From assembly GCF_003050905.1 (NCBI RefSeq), contig NZ_QAOT01000002.1: a stretch of 64,000 nucleotides of DNA; one strand, given 5' to 3'. Below are positions 21,261 to 31,023 of this stretch, in pieces (within the stretch, counting starts at the first letter, position 1; each line of letters starts with the position of its first letter). The stretch is from Cereibacter_A azotoformans. GTDB lineage: Bacteria; Pseudomonadota; Alphaproteobacteria; Rhodobacterales; Rhodobacteraceae. The notes beneath the pieces are model-generated. The model was not told the DNA's origin, did not search any database, and saw nothing but the letters and a program-made list of their open reading frames with translations. Both the position numbers and the translations under genes were made by a program.

Positions 21261-22069
21261 CAGCGGGCCTCCTTCTGGTGCAGCCCGCCGCCGATCGAAC
21301 GCCAGCCGCTGTCATGGTCGCGCAGGCTCTCGGTGACGCTCGTCACCAGCCAGCCGCCGGGCTCGGTGGCGTCATGCAGGGCGCGCAGCGTCTCGGCCTG
21401 GTCGGCACGGTCGAAATAGTAGAGGACGTTGCGGCAGAAGATGGCCTGAAAGGGCTTGCGGAACGGAAAGGGCCGGGTCTTGAGGTTCATGCGCCGGAAG
21501 ACGCAGGCCGCGGCCAGCTCGGGCGCCACCCGGAAGGTGTCGTTGCCCAGCGGCACGAACCAGCGCCGCAGGACGGCGTCGGGCACCTGCTCGAGATGGC
21601 GGCGGCGGTAGATCCCCTGCTCGGCCTGCTCGACCATGGGCGCGCTGATGTCGGTCCCGAGGATCTGCGTCCGCGCGAGGCCCTCGGGCCCCAGCGTCTC
21701 GGCGATCATCATGGCGATCGTATAGACCTCGTCGCCGCTCGAGCAGGCCGCACTCCAGATGCGGATCTCGTCGCGCCGCGCAAGGACGGGCAGCACCATC
21801 GCCCGGAAGGCGTCGAGCACGTCGGGCTCGCGGCAGAAGTAGGTGTGGTTGGTCGAGGCGGCGTGCATGACCGCCAGTTCCAGATCGTGCGACCCGGCGG
21901 CGTTCAGCCGGATGGCCAGATCGGCGAGGCTGCCGAGGTCATAGGCCCGGCGCACCCGCGACAGGCGCTGGCGCAGCATCTCTCCCTTGTGCTCGGGATA
22001 GGCGATGCCGCAGCGCCGGCTGAGCCAGATGCGGATCGCCTCGTATCCCGCTTCCTCGCGGATGGTCAT
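21260..22069 (-). CDS. cheR3: Chemoreceptor methyltransferase CheR3
   Basis: From the ATG at 22069, overlapping the cheA4 stop as ATGA, the protein is 269 residues. It has the N-terminal helical domain (WLSRRCGIAYPEHKGEMLRQRLSRV) and an S-adenosylmethionine-binding domain with IWSAACSSGDEVYTIAMM, ILGTDIS and FCRNVLYYFD. It methylates receptor glutamates, here probably TlpT. The open frame continues upstream inside cheA4, but homology starts at MTIREEAGY. Confidence 0.95.
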   Translation of the reverse strand: MTIREEAGYEAIRIWLSRRCGIAYPEHKGEMLRQRLSRVRRAYDLGSLADLAIRLNAAGSHDLELAVMHAASTNHTYFCREPDVLDAFRAMVLPVLARRDEIRIWSAACSSGDEVYTIAMMIAETLGPEGLARTQILGTDISAPMVEQAEQGIYRRRHLEQVPDAVLRRWFVPLGNDTFRVAPELAAACVFRRMNLKTRPFPFRKPFQAIFCRNVLYYFDRADQAETLRALHDATEPGGWLVTSVTESLRDHDSGWRSIGGGLHQKEAR

Positions 22070-23265
22070 GCGCCACCTCCGCCCGCAAGGCGGTTGCCGT
22101 CGAGCACGAGCGCGACCTCTCCGGTTCCCAGAAGCGCGCAGCCCCAGCTTGCCCGCACCCGCGCGAGGCGCCCCGTCAGGGGCTTCATCACCACCTGCTG
22201 ACGGTCGAGGACCTCGTCCACCGGCACGGCGATCGCGCCGGAGGCGGTGCCGACCACGGCCAGCACCTGCGACGAGAGCGGCGGCAATCCGGCCGTCGGT
22301 TCGTCGTAGAACTTCTCGAGCCGGCAGACCGGGATCCAGCGGCCGCGCAGCCGCAGCATCTCGGAGCCGCCGGCCGCCCCCACGCCCATCACGTCGGCGG
22401 GGGCGGGCTGGACGATCTCGGAGACCACGTCGATCGGCAGGGCATAGAGCCGCTGGCCGAGGCGCAGGATGATGCAATCGAGGAAGGCGAGCGAGACGGG
22501 GATATGGAGCGACACCTCGCTGCCCGCCCCGGCGGCGCTCTCCACCCCGATCCGGCCGCGCAGCGCGGTCATGGTCGTGTTCAGCACATCCATGCCGACG
22601 CCGCGCCCCGAGAGGTTCGTCACCGCCTCTGCGGTCGAGAAGCCCGGCTGGAAGATCACCTTCCAGAGCACCGAAGGCTCGGGCTCCTCGTCGGGTCCGA
22701 AGAGGCCGCGCTCGCGCGCCCGCTTCAGGATCTTGTCGCGCGAGAGGCCGCGGCCGTCGTCGGCCACGGTGATCCGCACTTCCGAGCCGACCTGCGCGGC
22801 CGACAGGGTGATGCGCCCGGTCTCGGGCTTGCCCGCCGCCAGCCGCTCGGCGGGCGACTCGAGCCCGTGATCGGCCGAGTTGCGCACCACATGCAGCAGC
22901 GGATCGTAGAGCTGGTCGGCCACGAGCTTGTCGATCGCCGTCTCTTCGCCCTCGAGCACCATCTCGATCTTCTTGCCGGTCTGGCGCTCCAGCTCGCGGA
23001 CCATGCGGCGCAGGCGCTTGAACACCTCCTCGACCGGGACGAGCCGAAGCTCGGTCGCCGCGTCCTGAACCTCGCGCACGATCATGGTCAGCCGGTGCAC
23101 GGCCGCATCGAAGGAGGTCAGCTCGAGCCCCGCCAGATCGGGCGAATGGACCGTCTCGGCCACCGACAGCGACAGCTCCCCCACAAGATCCATCAGACGG
23201 CTGATCTTGTCGGAGGACACCCGCATCAGCCCGCCATCGGCGCCGGTCTCGGTCATCGCGCTCAT
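22066..23265 (-). CDS. cheA4: Chemotaxis kinase CheA4 (P3-P4-P5 only)
   Basis: From the ATG at 23265 the protein is 399 residues and lacks P1 and P2. Dimerisation P3 (about 15-75: SRLMDLVGELSLSVAETV, LRLVPVEEVFKRLRRMV), ATP-binding P4 with N-box LLHVVRNSADHG (Asn129), G1 DDGRGL and GRGVGMDVL, and a CheW-like P5 (from about 265) are intact. It phosphorylates the P1 of CheA3 in trans. Further in-frame sequence upstream is non-homologous. A 185-base gap precedes it, after the 101-aa gene. It probably shares a transcript with that gene. Confidence 0.95.
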   Translation of the reverse strand: MSAMTETGADGGLMRVSSDKISRLMDLVGELSLSVAETVHSPDLAGLELTSFDAAVHRLTMIVREVQDAATELRLVPVEEVFKRLRRMVRELERQTGKKIEMVLEGEETAIDKLVADQLYDPLLHVVRNSADHGLESPAERLAAGKPETGRITLSAAQVGSEVRITVADDGRGLSRDKILKRARERGLFGPDEEPEPSVLWKVIFQPGFSTAEAVTNLSGRGVGMDVLNTTMTALRGRIGVESAAGAGSEVSLHIPVSLAFLDCIILRLGQRLYALPIDVVSEIVQPAPADVMGVGAAGGSEMLRLRGRWIPVCRLEKFYDEPTAGLPPLSSQVLAVVGTASGAIAVPVDEVLDRQQVVMKPLTGRLARVRASWGCALLGTGEVALVLDGNRLAGGGGA

Positions 23266-23450
23266 GCGGGCATCCCCGCGTGGCGGGCCACGTCGGTCGG
23301 ATCCTGCAGGCACGGCGCACCGGCCGGTCCGGGCACGGACGGCCGGATGGCGAAACCCGCCCCTCCGGTCCGGAGACGGCCGGGCCTGCGGGCCTGACGA
23401 GGAGGTGAGACGGGCGGGCACATGTCTGGGAAATGCCTTGCGGACCGCCG

Positions 23451-23756
23451 TCAGGCGGCCTCTTCGTTCCGGTCGAAGTTGAAGATGCAGACGCCGTCGA
23501 AGCCCGTGGACTTGAACAGGAAGGTCTTCTTCATCGTGTCGAGGAAGCCGCCGTGCTTCTTCTCGAAATTCTTGAGCTCGCCGATCGCCGGGAAGAAGAC
23601 ATTGATCGAAACATCCCCCTCCTTCGAGATCAGGACGTTCAGCCCGCTCAGGTTGCAGGTGGGGATGGCGTTGCCGAGGGCTTCGATCACGAAGGGGACG
23701 GCGATCTGCGCGGCATCCAGGCTGGGAAATTTCAGGTGGTAGGTCTTGGACAACAT
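23451..23756 (-). CDS. 101-residue protein at head of chemotaxis operon, unknown
   Basis: The protein (start MLSKTYHLKF) is small and soluble, with hydrophobic strands (AVPFVIEALGNAIPTCNLSG, LNVLISKEGDVSINVFFPAI) and a Lys-rich middle (GELKNFEKKHGGFLDTMKKTF). I do not recognise a family. Lysine and isoleucine use is higher than in neighbours. The frame is open to 24026 but the extension is Arg/Pro-rich and looks non-coding. It is on the chemotaxis strand and downstream of a sigma-28-like site, so it may be an uncharacterised first member of the chemotaxis operon. The ribosome site is weak. Confidence 0.6.
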   Translation of the reverse strand: MLSKTYHLKFPSLDAAQIAVPFVIEALGNAIPTCNLSGLNVLISKEGDVSINVFFPAIGELKNFEKKHGGFLDTMKKTFLFKSTGFDGVCIFNFDRNEEAA

Positions 23757-24062
23757 GACGCTTGGGGCCCCGCAATCTTTGTTCCGTTCGACGGGAAACG
23801 ACCGGGTGGCCCGAAATGTGAGATGCCGGACGGATGGAACGGATACATCCCTTCGTATGGGATGGCGCGCCCGGATGTGGCCGAAGGAGGAAGCGCACCG
23901 GCGGAAGTCGGGGCTTCGTCCGGTTGCATGCCCACCCGCGAGCCGAAAGTGCTGTCGGAAAAGCGCGCGCTGTCCGCGCCTTGGCTCCATCCGACGGGCG
24001 GCCGACGGCCCGGGGGCGTCCAACATCCGACAACGTCCGCCGCAGCCATCCGGTTCCGAGCT

Positions 24063-24089
24063 CCATCGGCCTTATCCGCGGCCGTTTTA
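24063..24089 (-). promoter_or_regulatory. Candidate sigma-28 promoter of the chemotaxis operon
   Basis: On the minus strand TAAAACGG (24082-24089), an 11-base spacer and GCCGATGG (24063-24070) match 6 of 8 bases at -10 and TAAA at -35. It would give a leader of about 300 bases before the 101-aa gene. This long leader is the main doubt. Confidence 0.5.
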
Positions 24090-24127
24090 GAGGGCGGCGA
24101 AAATTTTTCCGGCGCCGAGCGCGCAGG

Positions 24128-24143
24128 TGGCACGATTTCTGCC
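24128..24143 (+). promoter_or_regulatory. Sigma-54 promoter of fleT-fliEFGHIJ
   Basis: TGGCAC-GATTT-CTGCC has a perfect -24 and a -12 with one change (CTGC for TTGC). The -12 ends 40 bases before the fleT ATG. Expected activator: FleQ. Confidence 0.8.
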
Positions 24144-24182
24144 TCTTCATCCGCGACAGGCAAGAAACGTCGAGGAGCAGAA

Positions 24183-25319
<1,137 letters not shown>

Positions 25320-25332
25320 CGGAGCGCGGCCC

Positions 25333-25656
25333 ATGAGCATCAACGGCATCTCCGGCGCCTCGCCGCTGGTGGCGCTTCAGGGCCCCTCGGCGAGCCAGCG
25401 GCCCGAGCCTGTCTCATCCACCGACCGCGCGCAGGCCCCGGCCTTCAGCGAGCGGCTGGGCAGCGCCCTCGAGGGGCTCGCCAAGTCGCAGACCGAGGCG
25501 GCCGAGAAGGCCTCGGCCTTCGAGCGCGGCGAGGGCGGCAACCTGGCCGAGGTGATGGTCTCGCAGCAGGTTTCCTCGCTCGGGTTCCAGCTGGCGCTGA
25601 ACGTGCGGAACAAGGCGCTCGGCGCCTACCGCGACATCATGAACATGCCGGTCTGA
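25333..25656 (+). CDS. fliE: Hook-basal body protein FliE
   Basis: The 107-residue protein has the FliE pattern: a polar N-terminal part, then a C-terminal helix pair (LAEVMVSQQVSSLGFQLALNVRNKALGAYRDIMNMPV). FliE joins the MS ring to the proximal rod. It starts 13 bases after the fleT stop in the same operon. Confidence 0.95.
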   Translation: MSINGISGASPLVALQGPSASQRPEPVSSTDRAQAPAFSERLGSALEGLAKSQTEAAEKASAFERGEGGNLAEVMVSQQVSSLGFQLALNVRNKALGAYRDIMNMPV

Positions 25657-25675
25657 GATCCGGGGAAAGCGACCG

Positions 25676-27394
25676 ATGGCCCTCTCTCCCACCCCTCCCG
25701 CGGTGCGCGGCGCCGACAGCCCGCTGGCGCTCCAGATGCGCGGCATGGTCTCGCAACTGCGCCAGTTCGGCGACCAGCCGGGGCTGCGCCGCGCCATGCC
25801 CGCCATCGTGATCCTCAGCGTCACGGTGCTGGCCCTCGCCGGCTGGATCCTGATGCGCGAGCCCTCGCGGGTCACGCTTTATCCCGGCCTGCCCGAAGCC
25901 GAGAAGGCCCGCGTGATCGACACGCTGACGGGGGGCGGGATCGCGGCCGTCATCGACGAGCGCACCGGCGAGGTGGCCGTGCCCGGCGGCGACTACCACC
26001 GCGCGCGGATGCTGCTGGCCGCGCAGGGGCTGCCGCAGGGCCTGCCCGACGGCAACGCCATGCTGAGCGACCTGCCGATGGGCACCTCGAAATCGGTCGA
26101 GACCGCGCGGCTGCGGCAGGCGCAGGAACTCGACCTTGCGCGCTCCATCACCGAGATCTCGGCGGTTTCGGCGGCACGGGTGCATCTGGCGCTGCCCGAA
26201 CGGTCGGCCTTCCTGCGCGACAGCCAGCCGCCGCGCGCCAGCGTCTTCCTGCAGGTGGCGCCGGGGCGCGCCCTCGACGGCGCGCAGGTCGAGGCGATCG
26301 TGAACCTCGTCTCCTCCTCGGTGCCGGGGATGGCGCGGCAGGATGTGACGGTGGTGGACCAGATGGGCCGCCTGCTGTCGCGCGGCTCGGACGATCCGGC
26401 GGTGCTGCTCAATGACCGCCAGCTCCAGCACCGCGTCCAGATGGAGACGCTCTACCGCAACCGGATCGAGAGCCTTTTGTCGCCGATCACCGGCCCGGGC
26501 AACCTTGCGGTCCAGGTCACGATCGACATGGACTTCACCCGTCAGGAGATCCGCGAGGAGCAGGTCGATCCCGACCGGACCGCGATCCTGTCCGAGCAGA
26601 GCCAGGTCGAGGAAAGCGCCGATCCGCAGGCCCGCGGCATCCCGGGCGCCGTCGCCAACGCGCCGCCCCCCGAGGCCGCCCTGGCCGAAGGCGCGCCGCC
26701 CACCGAGGCGGGAGCGGCCCCGCCGGCCCTGCGGTCGCGCTCGCAGAACTCGACCCGCAACTTCGAGATCAGCCGGAAGGTCGAGACCACGCTGCCCGCC
26801 ACCGCCCGCATCGCCCGCGTCAGCGCCGCCGTGGTGATCCGTGCCCAGCCGCAGCCCGCCCCGGCCGACCCCGAGGCGCCTCCGCCGCCGCTCCTGCCCG
26901 AGGCGCTGCAGGCCGATCTCGACCGGCTGACCCGCTCGGCCATCGGCTTCGACGAGACCCGCGGCGACGTGGTCACGATCACCGCCCAGCCCTTCCTCGA
27001 CACGATCATGCCCGAGCCGCCGGGCTGGACCTCGCAGCCCTGGGTGGCCGATCTGGCCCGTCAGGCCTTCCTGCTGGCAGCCCTGGCCGTGGTGGCGCTG
27101 GGTGTCGTGCGGCCCATCCTGAACCGCGTCCTGCTGCCCGCCCCCGCCGCGGCCGGCGCGCTGCCGCTCTCGCCCGGAGAGGCCGCCGTCGAGGTGGGCG
27201 AAGGCGAGACGCTGGACGATGTGCGCGCCCGTCTCAAGGCCCGGCAGGGCGCGCTCACGAAGAACATGCTCGACGCGGCGCGCAGCCACGAAGAGCAGAT
27301 CCTCGTGATCCGCAAGCTGGTCGAGGAGGACTCGGGGCGCATCGCCACGACCTTCCGCCAGATGATCGCCTCCGAGCTTGATACCGTGAACTGA
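25676..27394 (+). CDS. fliF: MS-ring protein FliF
   Basis: The 572-residue protein has membrane segments near 42-60 (IVILSVTVLALAGWILM) and 463-482 (AFLLAALAVVALGVVRPIL), with the YscJ/FliF ring-building domains between (VTLYPGLPEAEKARVIDTL, ARVHLALPERSAF, ASVFLQVAPG) and a Pro/Ala-rich loop near 320-350. The C-terminal tail (EEQILVIRKLVEEDSGRIATTFRQMIA) is the FliG-binding part. It forms the inner-membrane ring on which the motor is built. It is followed by fliG after 1 base. Confidence 0.97.
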   Translation: MALSPTPPAVRGADSPLALQMRGMVSQLRQFGDQPGLRRAMPAIVILSVTVLALAGWILMREPSRVTLYPGLPEAEKARVIDTLTGGGIAAVIDERTGEVAVPGGDYHRARMLLAAQGLPQGLPDGNAMLSDLPMGTSKSVETARLRQAQELDLARSITEISAVSAARVHLALPERSAFLRDSQPPRASVFLQVAPGRALDGAQVEAIVNLVSSSVPGMARQDVTVVDQMGRLLSRGSDDPAVLLNDRQLQHRVQMETLYRNRIESLLSPITGPGNLAVQVTIDMDFTRQEIREEQVDPDRTAILSEQSQVEESADPQARGIPGAVANAPPPEAALAEGAPPTEAGAAPPALRSRSQNSTRNFEISRKVETTLPATARIARVSAAVVIRAQPQPAPADPEAPPPPLLPEALQADLDRLTRSAIGFDETRGDVVTITAQPFLDTIMPEPPGWTSQPWVADLARQAFLLAALAVVALGVVRPILNRVLLPAPAAAGALPLSPGEAAVEVGEGETLDDVRARLKARQGALTKNMLDAARSHEEQILVIRKLVEEDSGRIATTFRQMIASELDTVN

Positions 27395-27395
27395 G

Positions 27396-28415
27396 ATGTC
27401 GAAAGCCGCCGATCACTTCAAGACGCTCTCGGGAACGCAGAAGGCCGCGATCCTGCTCATGCTCTTCGGCGAGACCACCGCCGCGCAGATCATGCGCAAC
27501 CTCTCGCCGCGCGAGGTGCAGCATCTGGGCGCCGCCATGTACACGGTCCGCGGGGTGGATCAGGACACGCTGAGCCTCGTGCTCGACGATTTCCTCGAGA
27601 CGCTCCGGCTGCAGACGGGTCTGGGCTTCGGCGCGGCGGGCTATATCCGCAACGTCCTGTCGGCGGCTTTCGGAGAGGACAAGGCCGAGACGGTCATCAG
27701 CCGCATCGGCCAGTCCGCCTCCGAGCGGCCGCTCGAGATCCTCGACTGGATGGATGCGCCCTCGATCGCCGAGCTGCTGGTGGACGAGCACCCTCAGATC
27801 ATGGCGCTGACGGTGGCCTGCCTCGATCACGCGCTGGCCGCCCAGGTGCTGGCCCTCCTGCCCGAGGAGATCCAGCCCGAGGTGGTCCAGCGCATCGCCT
27901 CGCTCAACACGGTGCAGCCCGAGGCGCTGGCCGATCTCCAGCAGGTCATGCAGCGCAAGTTCAAGGCCTCGACCACGATGCGCGCGAGCCAGATCGGCGG
28001 CGTGAAGGCCGCGGCCAAGATCATGAACTTCACCCGCACGGCGACCGAAGCCCGGATCCTCAAGGACATCCGCAAGGACGACAAGGATCTGATGCAGGCG
28101 ATCCAGGACAACATGTTCGTCTTCGACAACCTCATCAAGTCCGACGAACGCTCGCTTCAGACGCTGATGCGGTCGGTGGACAACGAGACGCTGGTGCTGG
28201 CGCTGAAGGGCGCGGACGAGATGCTGCGGGCCAAGATCCTCGGCTGCATGTCCACCCGCGCGGCGGCCAATGTGCGCGACGAGATGGAGGCGATGGGGCC
28301 GGTGCGGCTGACGGACGTCCAGGCCGCGCAAAAGCAGATCATCGCGGTGGCGCGGCAGCTGTCGGACGAGGGCACGATCGTGCTCGCGGGGCGCGGCGGC
28401 GAGCAGATGGTGTAA
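27396..28415 (+). CDS. fliG: Motor switch protein FliG
   Basis: The 339-residue length is normal. The N-terminal domain (KAAILLMLFGE), the EHPQ motif (VDEHPQIMAL) and MFxF motif (DNMFVFDNL) that contact FliM, and the C-terminal torque domain with charged residues (IKSDERSLQTLMRSVDNETLVLALKGADE, MSTRAAANVRDEMEAMGPVRLTDV) are all present. It is the rotor subunit that faces the stator. Confidence 0.97.
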   Translation: MSKAADHFKTLSGTQKAAILLMLFGETTAAQIMRNLSPREVQHLGAAMYTVRGVDQDTLSLVLDDFLETLRLQTGLGFGAAGYIRNVLSAAFGEDKAETVISRIGQSASERPLEILDWMDAPSIAELLVDEHPQIMALTVACLDHALAAQVLALLPEEIQPEVVQRIASLNTVQPEALADLQQVMQRKFKASTTMRASQIGGVKAAAKIMNFTRTATEARILKDIRKDDKDLMQAIQDNMFVFDNLIKSDERSLQTLMRSVDNETLVLALKGADEMLRAKILGCMSTRAAANVRDEMEAMGPVRLTDVQAAQKQIIAVARQLSDEGTIVLAGRGGEQMV

Positions 28416-28418
28416 GGC

Positions 28419-29213
28419 ATGAACGCGCGGACGCCCATGGGACCCGAGGATGTGCTGGCGCTGATCCGCGAGTCGAACGCGCGCGGATTTGGCCGCTCGG
28501 CGGTGCCGGTGCGCGCGCCGGCCGAACCGTTCCGCCCCACGCCCCTTGCGGGGCTGGTGCGCGACGTGGCCCCCGAAGGGGCCGCCCTGCCGGTGCTGGA
28601 ACCGGAACCGCCGGCGCCGCCCGCCCCCGCCCTGCCCGATCCTGTGCCGCCCGATCCCGCGCTCCTCGAGGCCGCCCGCGCCGAGGGTCGCCGCGAGGGC
28701 CATGCGGAGGGTCTGGCCGAGGGCCGTGCGGCGGGCCGTGCCGAGGCCGAGGCCGCGCTCGGCGCCGCACGCGACACGTTCCTGCAACTCGCCGCCCGGC
28801 TGTCGGCGCCCACCCCCGCCGATACGGCGCGGCTTGCCCAGCTGATCGAGGGCGCGGTCCGGGCCCTGGCGAGCCAGCGTGCGGGCCTCGCCATCGACGC
28901 CCACCCCGAGGCCTTCGCCGCCCGGATCGAGACGCTGGCCGACCGGGTGGCGCATGGCCTGCGCGAGGTGACGCTGCGGCTCAATGCCGAGGATCTGCGC
29001 GCCGTAGCCCCGCATCTCGAGGCCGGAGGGATCTGTCCGCCGGCGCGGATCACGGCCGATCCGAGGCTGGCCCGCGGCGATCTGGAGGTGCGCGCCGAGG
29101 GGATCGTGCTCGCCGACCTGATCGGAGTCGCGCCTCTGGCCGCCGCCCCCGGCCGCGATCCGGAGACCGCGCCCGCCGACGCCATCGGCGCTTCGGCCGC
29201 GGCGGCCTCATGA
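28419..29213 (+). CDS. fliH: Export ATPase regulator FliH
   Basis: The 264-residue protein has a Pro-rich N-terminal part, then a Gly/Glu/Ala repeat-like helix (EAARAEGRREGHAEGLAEGRAAGRAEAEAAL) resembling the GxxxG stretch of FliH, and a C-terminal domain (LIEGAVRALASQRAGLAIDAHPEAFAARIETLADRVAHGLREVTLRLN). It binds FliI and links it to the export gate. Its stop overlaps the fliI start by 4 bases. Confidence 0.9.
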   Translation: MNARTPMGPEDVLALIRESNARGFGRSAVPVRAPAEPFRPTPLAGLVRDVAPEGAALPVLEPEPPAPPAPALPDPVPPDPALLEAARAEGRREGHAEGLAEGRAAGRAEAEAALGAARDTFLQLAARLSAPTPADTARLAQLIEGAVRALASQRAGLAIDAHPEAFAARIETLADRVAHGLREVTLRLNAEDLRAVAPHLEAGGICPPARITADPRLARGDLEVRAEGIVLADLIGVAPLAAAPGRDPETAPADAIGASAAAAS

Positions 29214-30538
29214 ACGCGCTGATCGACAGCCTCGCCCATCATCTCGCGCATCTGCCGCAGCGGCAGGCGCCGGAGGTGACGGGGCGCGTCTCGCGCTACG
29301 ACGGTCTCCTTCTCGAATGTGCGGGTTTTCCGGCCAGCCCCGGCGCGCTCTGCCGCGTCGCCACCGAGGACGGCTCCGAGGTCCAGGGCGAGGTGATCGG
29401 CTTTGCCAAGGGCAGCAACCTGCTGTTTCTCGACCATACGCGCGCCCCGGTGATCGCGGGCGCGCGCGTCCGTCTGGTGCCGGGCGGCCAGATGGCGGCG
29501 GTGGGGCCGGAACTCCTAGGGCGCGTGATCGACGCCGAGGGCGCGCCGCTCGACGGTCTGCCCCCGCCGGACTGTTCGGCGGAATGGCCGCTCGCGGGGC
29601 GGACGATGAACCCGCTGGCGCGAACGCCCGTCAGCCGTCCGCTCGACGTCGGCGTGCGCGCGATCAACGCGGCGCTGACGGTGGGTCAGGGCCAGCGCAT
29701 CGGCATCGTGGCGGGCTCGGGCGTGGGCAAGTCGGTGCTGATCGAGATGATGACGCGCTACACCGCGGCCGATGTCATCGTCGTGGGCCTCATCGGCGAG
29801 CGCGCGCGGGAGGTGGGCGCCTTCGCGGCCTCGGTCATGCAGGGTGAGGCGGCGCGCAAGCTCTGCATGGTGGCCGTGCCCGCCGACCGCTCGCCGCTGC
29901 TGCGCCTGCGCGCCGCCCGACGCGCCACCGCCATCGCCGAACATTTCCGCGCGCAGGGCAAGCAGGTCCTGCTGATCATGGACAGCCTGACGCGCGTGGC
30001 CCATGCGCAGCGCGAGGTGGGCCTTGCGCTCGGCGAGCAGCCGACCGCCAAGGGCTACCCCCCGTCCGTCGTCTCGATGATCCCGGGCCTGATCGAGCGC
30101 ACCGGGCCCGGTCTGCCCGGCGAGGGTGCGATCACCGCGATCTACACCGTGCTGGCCGACGGCGACGACACGACGAACGATCCGGTCGTCGATACCGCCC
30201 GCGCCATTCTCGACGGCCATTTCGTCCTGTCGCGGCGGCAGACGCAGATGGGGCTCTATCCCGCCATCGACATCCCCCATTCGGTCAGCCGCACCATGAA
30301 CGACGTGGTGGATGAGCGTCACCGCAAGGCCGCCGCGCGGCTGAGGCAGCTGATCTCGCTCTACACCGACAACCGGGACCTGATGCTGATGGGCGGCTAC
30401 GCGCCGGGGCAGGACGCCGACCTCGACCAGGCGGTGCAGCTCTGGCCGAAGATCCGGGCGCTGATCGGCCAGGGCCCGCACGAGCCATCGGATTTCGAAG
30501 CCAGCCGCACGGCGCTGCTGGATCTGACAGGGATGTGA
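29210..30538 (+). CDS. fliI: Flagellar export ATPase FliI
   Basis: The 442-residue F1-beta-like ATPase has Walker A AGSGVGKS, the GERARE(V) motif, Walker B (QVLLIMDSLTRVAHAQREVGLALGEQP), and the family signature PSVVSMIPGLIERTGPG. It uses ATP to load substrates on the export gate. It overlaps fliH and is followed by fliJ after 1 base. Confidence 0.97.
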   Translation: MNALIDSLAHHLAHLPQRQAPEVTGRVSRYDGLLLECAGFPASPGALCRVATEDGSEVQGEVIGFAKGSNLLFLDHTRAPVIAGARVRLVPGGQMAAVGPELLGRVIDAEGAPLDGLPPPDCSAEWPLAGRTMNPLARTPVSRPLDVGVRAINAALTVGQGQRIGIVAGSGVGKSVLIEMMTRYTAADVIVVGLIGERAREVGAFAASVMQGEAARKLCMVAVPADRSPLLRLRAARRATAIAEHFRAQGKQVLLIMDSLTRVAHAQREVGLALGEQPTAKGYPPSVVSMIPGLIERTGPGLPGEGAITAIYTVLADGDDTTNDPVVDTARAILDGHFVLSRRQTQMGLYPAIDIPHSVSRTMNDVVDERHRKAAARLRQLISLYTDNRDLMLMGGYAPGQDADLDQAVQLWPKIRALIGQGPHEPSDFEASRTALLDLTGM

Positions 30539-30539
30539 C

Positions 30540-30953
30540 ATGACCACCAAGAGCCACCTTCTCTCCCTCATGTCGCGGCGCGAGACGGTGCGCCTGATGC
30601 AGGTGCAGGGCGCGCTGCGCGAGGCGCGCGACCGCCACGCCGAGGCCGAGGCGATCTCGGAGCGGCTGTCGCAGATGCTGGAAAGCCGTCGGGCGACGGC
30701 GCAGGGGCCGGTGGCGGCGGCCGACCTGTTCCGCGCGCACCGGCTGACCCTCCAGATCGCCGAACAGGCGGAGCGCAGCGCGCAGCGGGCGGCCGAACTG
30801 TCGGCCGCGCTCGGCGTGGCGCAGGCCGAGATGGCACGGCAGGATCACCGGACGCGCCTCCTTCAGGAGAGCGCCGCGACCGCGCTTGCCGCCGAGACGG
30901 AAGAGCGCATCGCACGCGCCGAAGCCGCGCGCCCGGCCCTGCGCCGGGGCTGA
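30540..30953 (+). CDS. fliJ: Export chaperone FliJ
   Basis: The 137-residue, nearly fully helical coiled-coil protein lies directly after fliI, the usual place of fliJ. The heptad-rich stretches (ALREARDRHAEAEAISERLSQML and LQIAEQAERSAQRAAELSAALGVAQAEMARQDHRT) fit its role as the gamma-like stalk of the FliI ATPase. Sequence alone is not diagnostic; assignment relies on position. It is last in the fleT operon. Confidence 0.85.
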   Translation: MTTKSHLLSLMSRRETVRLMQVQGALREARDRHAEAEAISERLSQMLESRRATAQGPVAAADLFRAHRLTLQIAEQAERSAQRAAELSAALGVAQAEMARQDHRTRLLQESAATALAAETEERIARAEAARPALRRG

Positions 30954-30980
30954 GCGGCGCTGCGGAAAGAGCGCCCGGTC

Positions 30981-30996
30981 TGGCACCGATCTTGCA
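30981..30996 (+). promoter_or_regulatory. Sigma-54 promoter of fliKLMN
   Basis: TGGCAC-CGATC-TTGCA is a perfect match. It lies in the 70-base fliJ-fliK gap, with the -12 ending 28 bases before the fliK ATG. Confidence 0.9.
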
Positions 30997-31023
30997 AACG
31001 GGAAAGCAGTTCAGGAGGCAGGC

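Larger units (their letters stand above)
23757..24182. other. 426-base divergent regulatory region, chemotaxis operon / fleT
   Basis: No convincing gene lies here. It holds the sigma-54 promoter of fleT (24128-24143), a sigma-28-like promoter facing the chemotaxis operon (24063-24089), an A/T tract between them (AAAATTTTT near 24100) and an inverted repeat CATCCC-N7-GGGATG at 23846-23864 that could be an activator site. It is the natural place to look for FleQ enhancer sites. Confidence 0.6.

Noticed and set aside
23795..23821. Weak sigma-28-like site TCACATTT-N11-GTCGTTTC before the 101-aa gene
   Set aside because: The spacing is right but the -35 lacks TAA; kept only as an alternative to the stronger site at 24063-24089.
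23757..24026. N-terminal extension of the 101-aa protein to 191 residues
   Set aside because: Arg/Pro-rich composition, no ribosome site, and overlap with the regulatory region.
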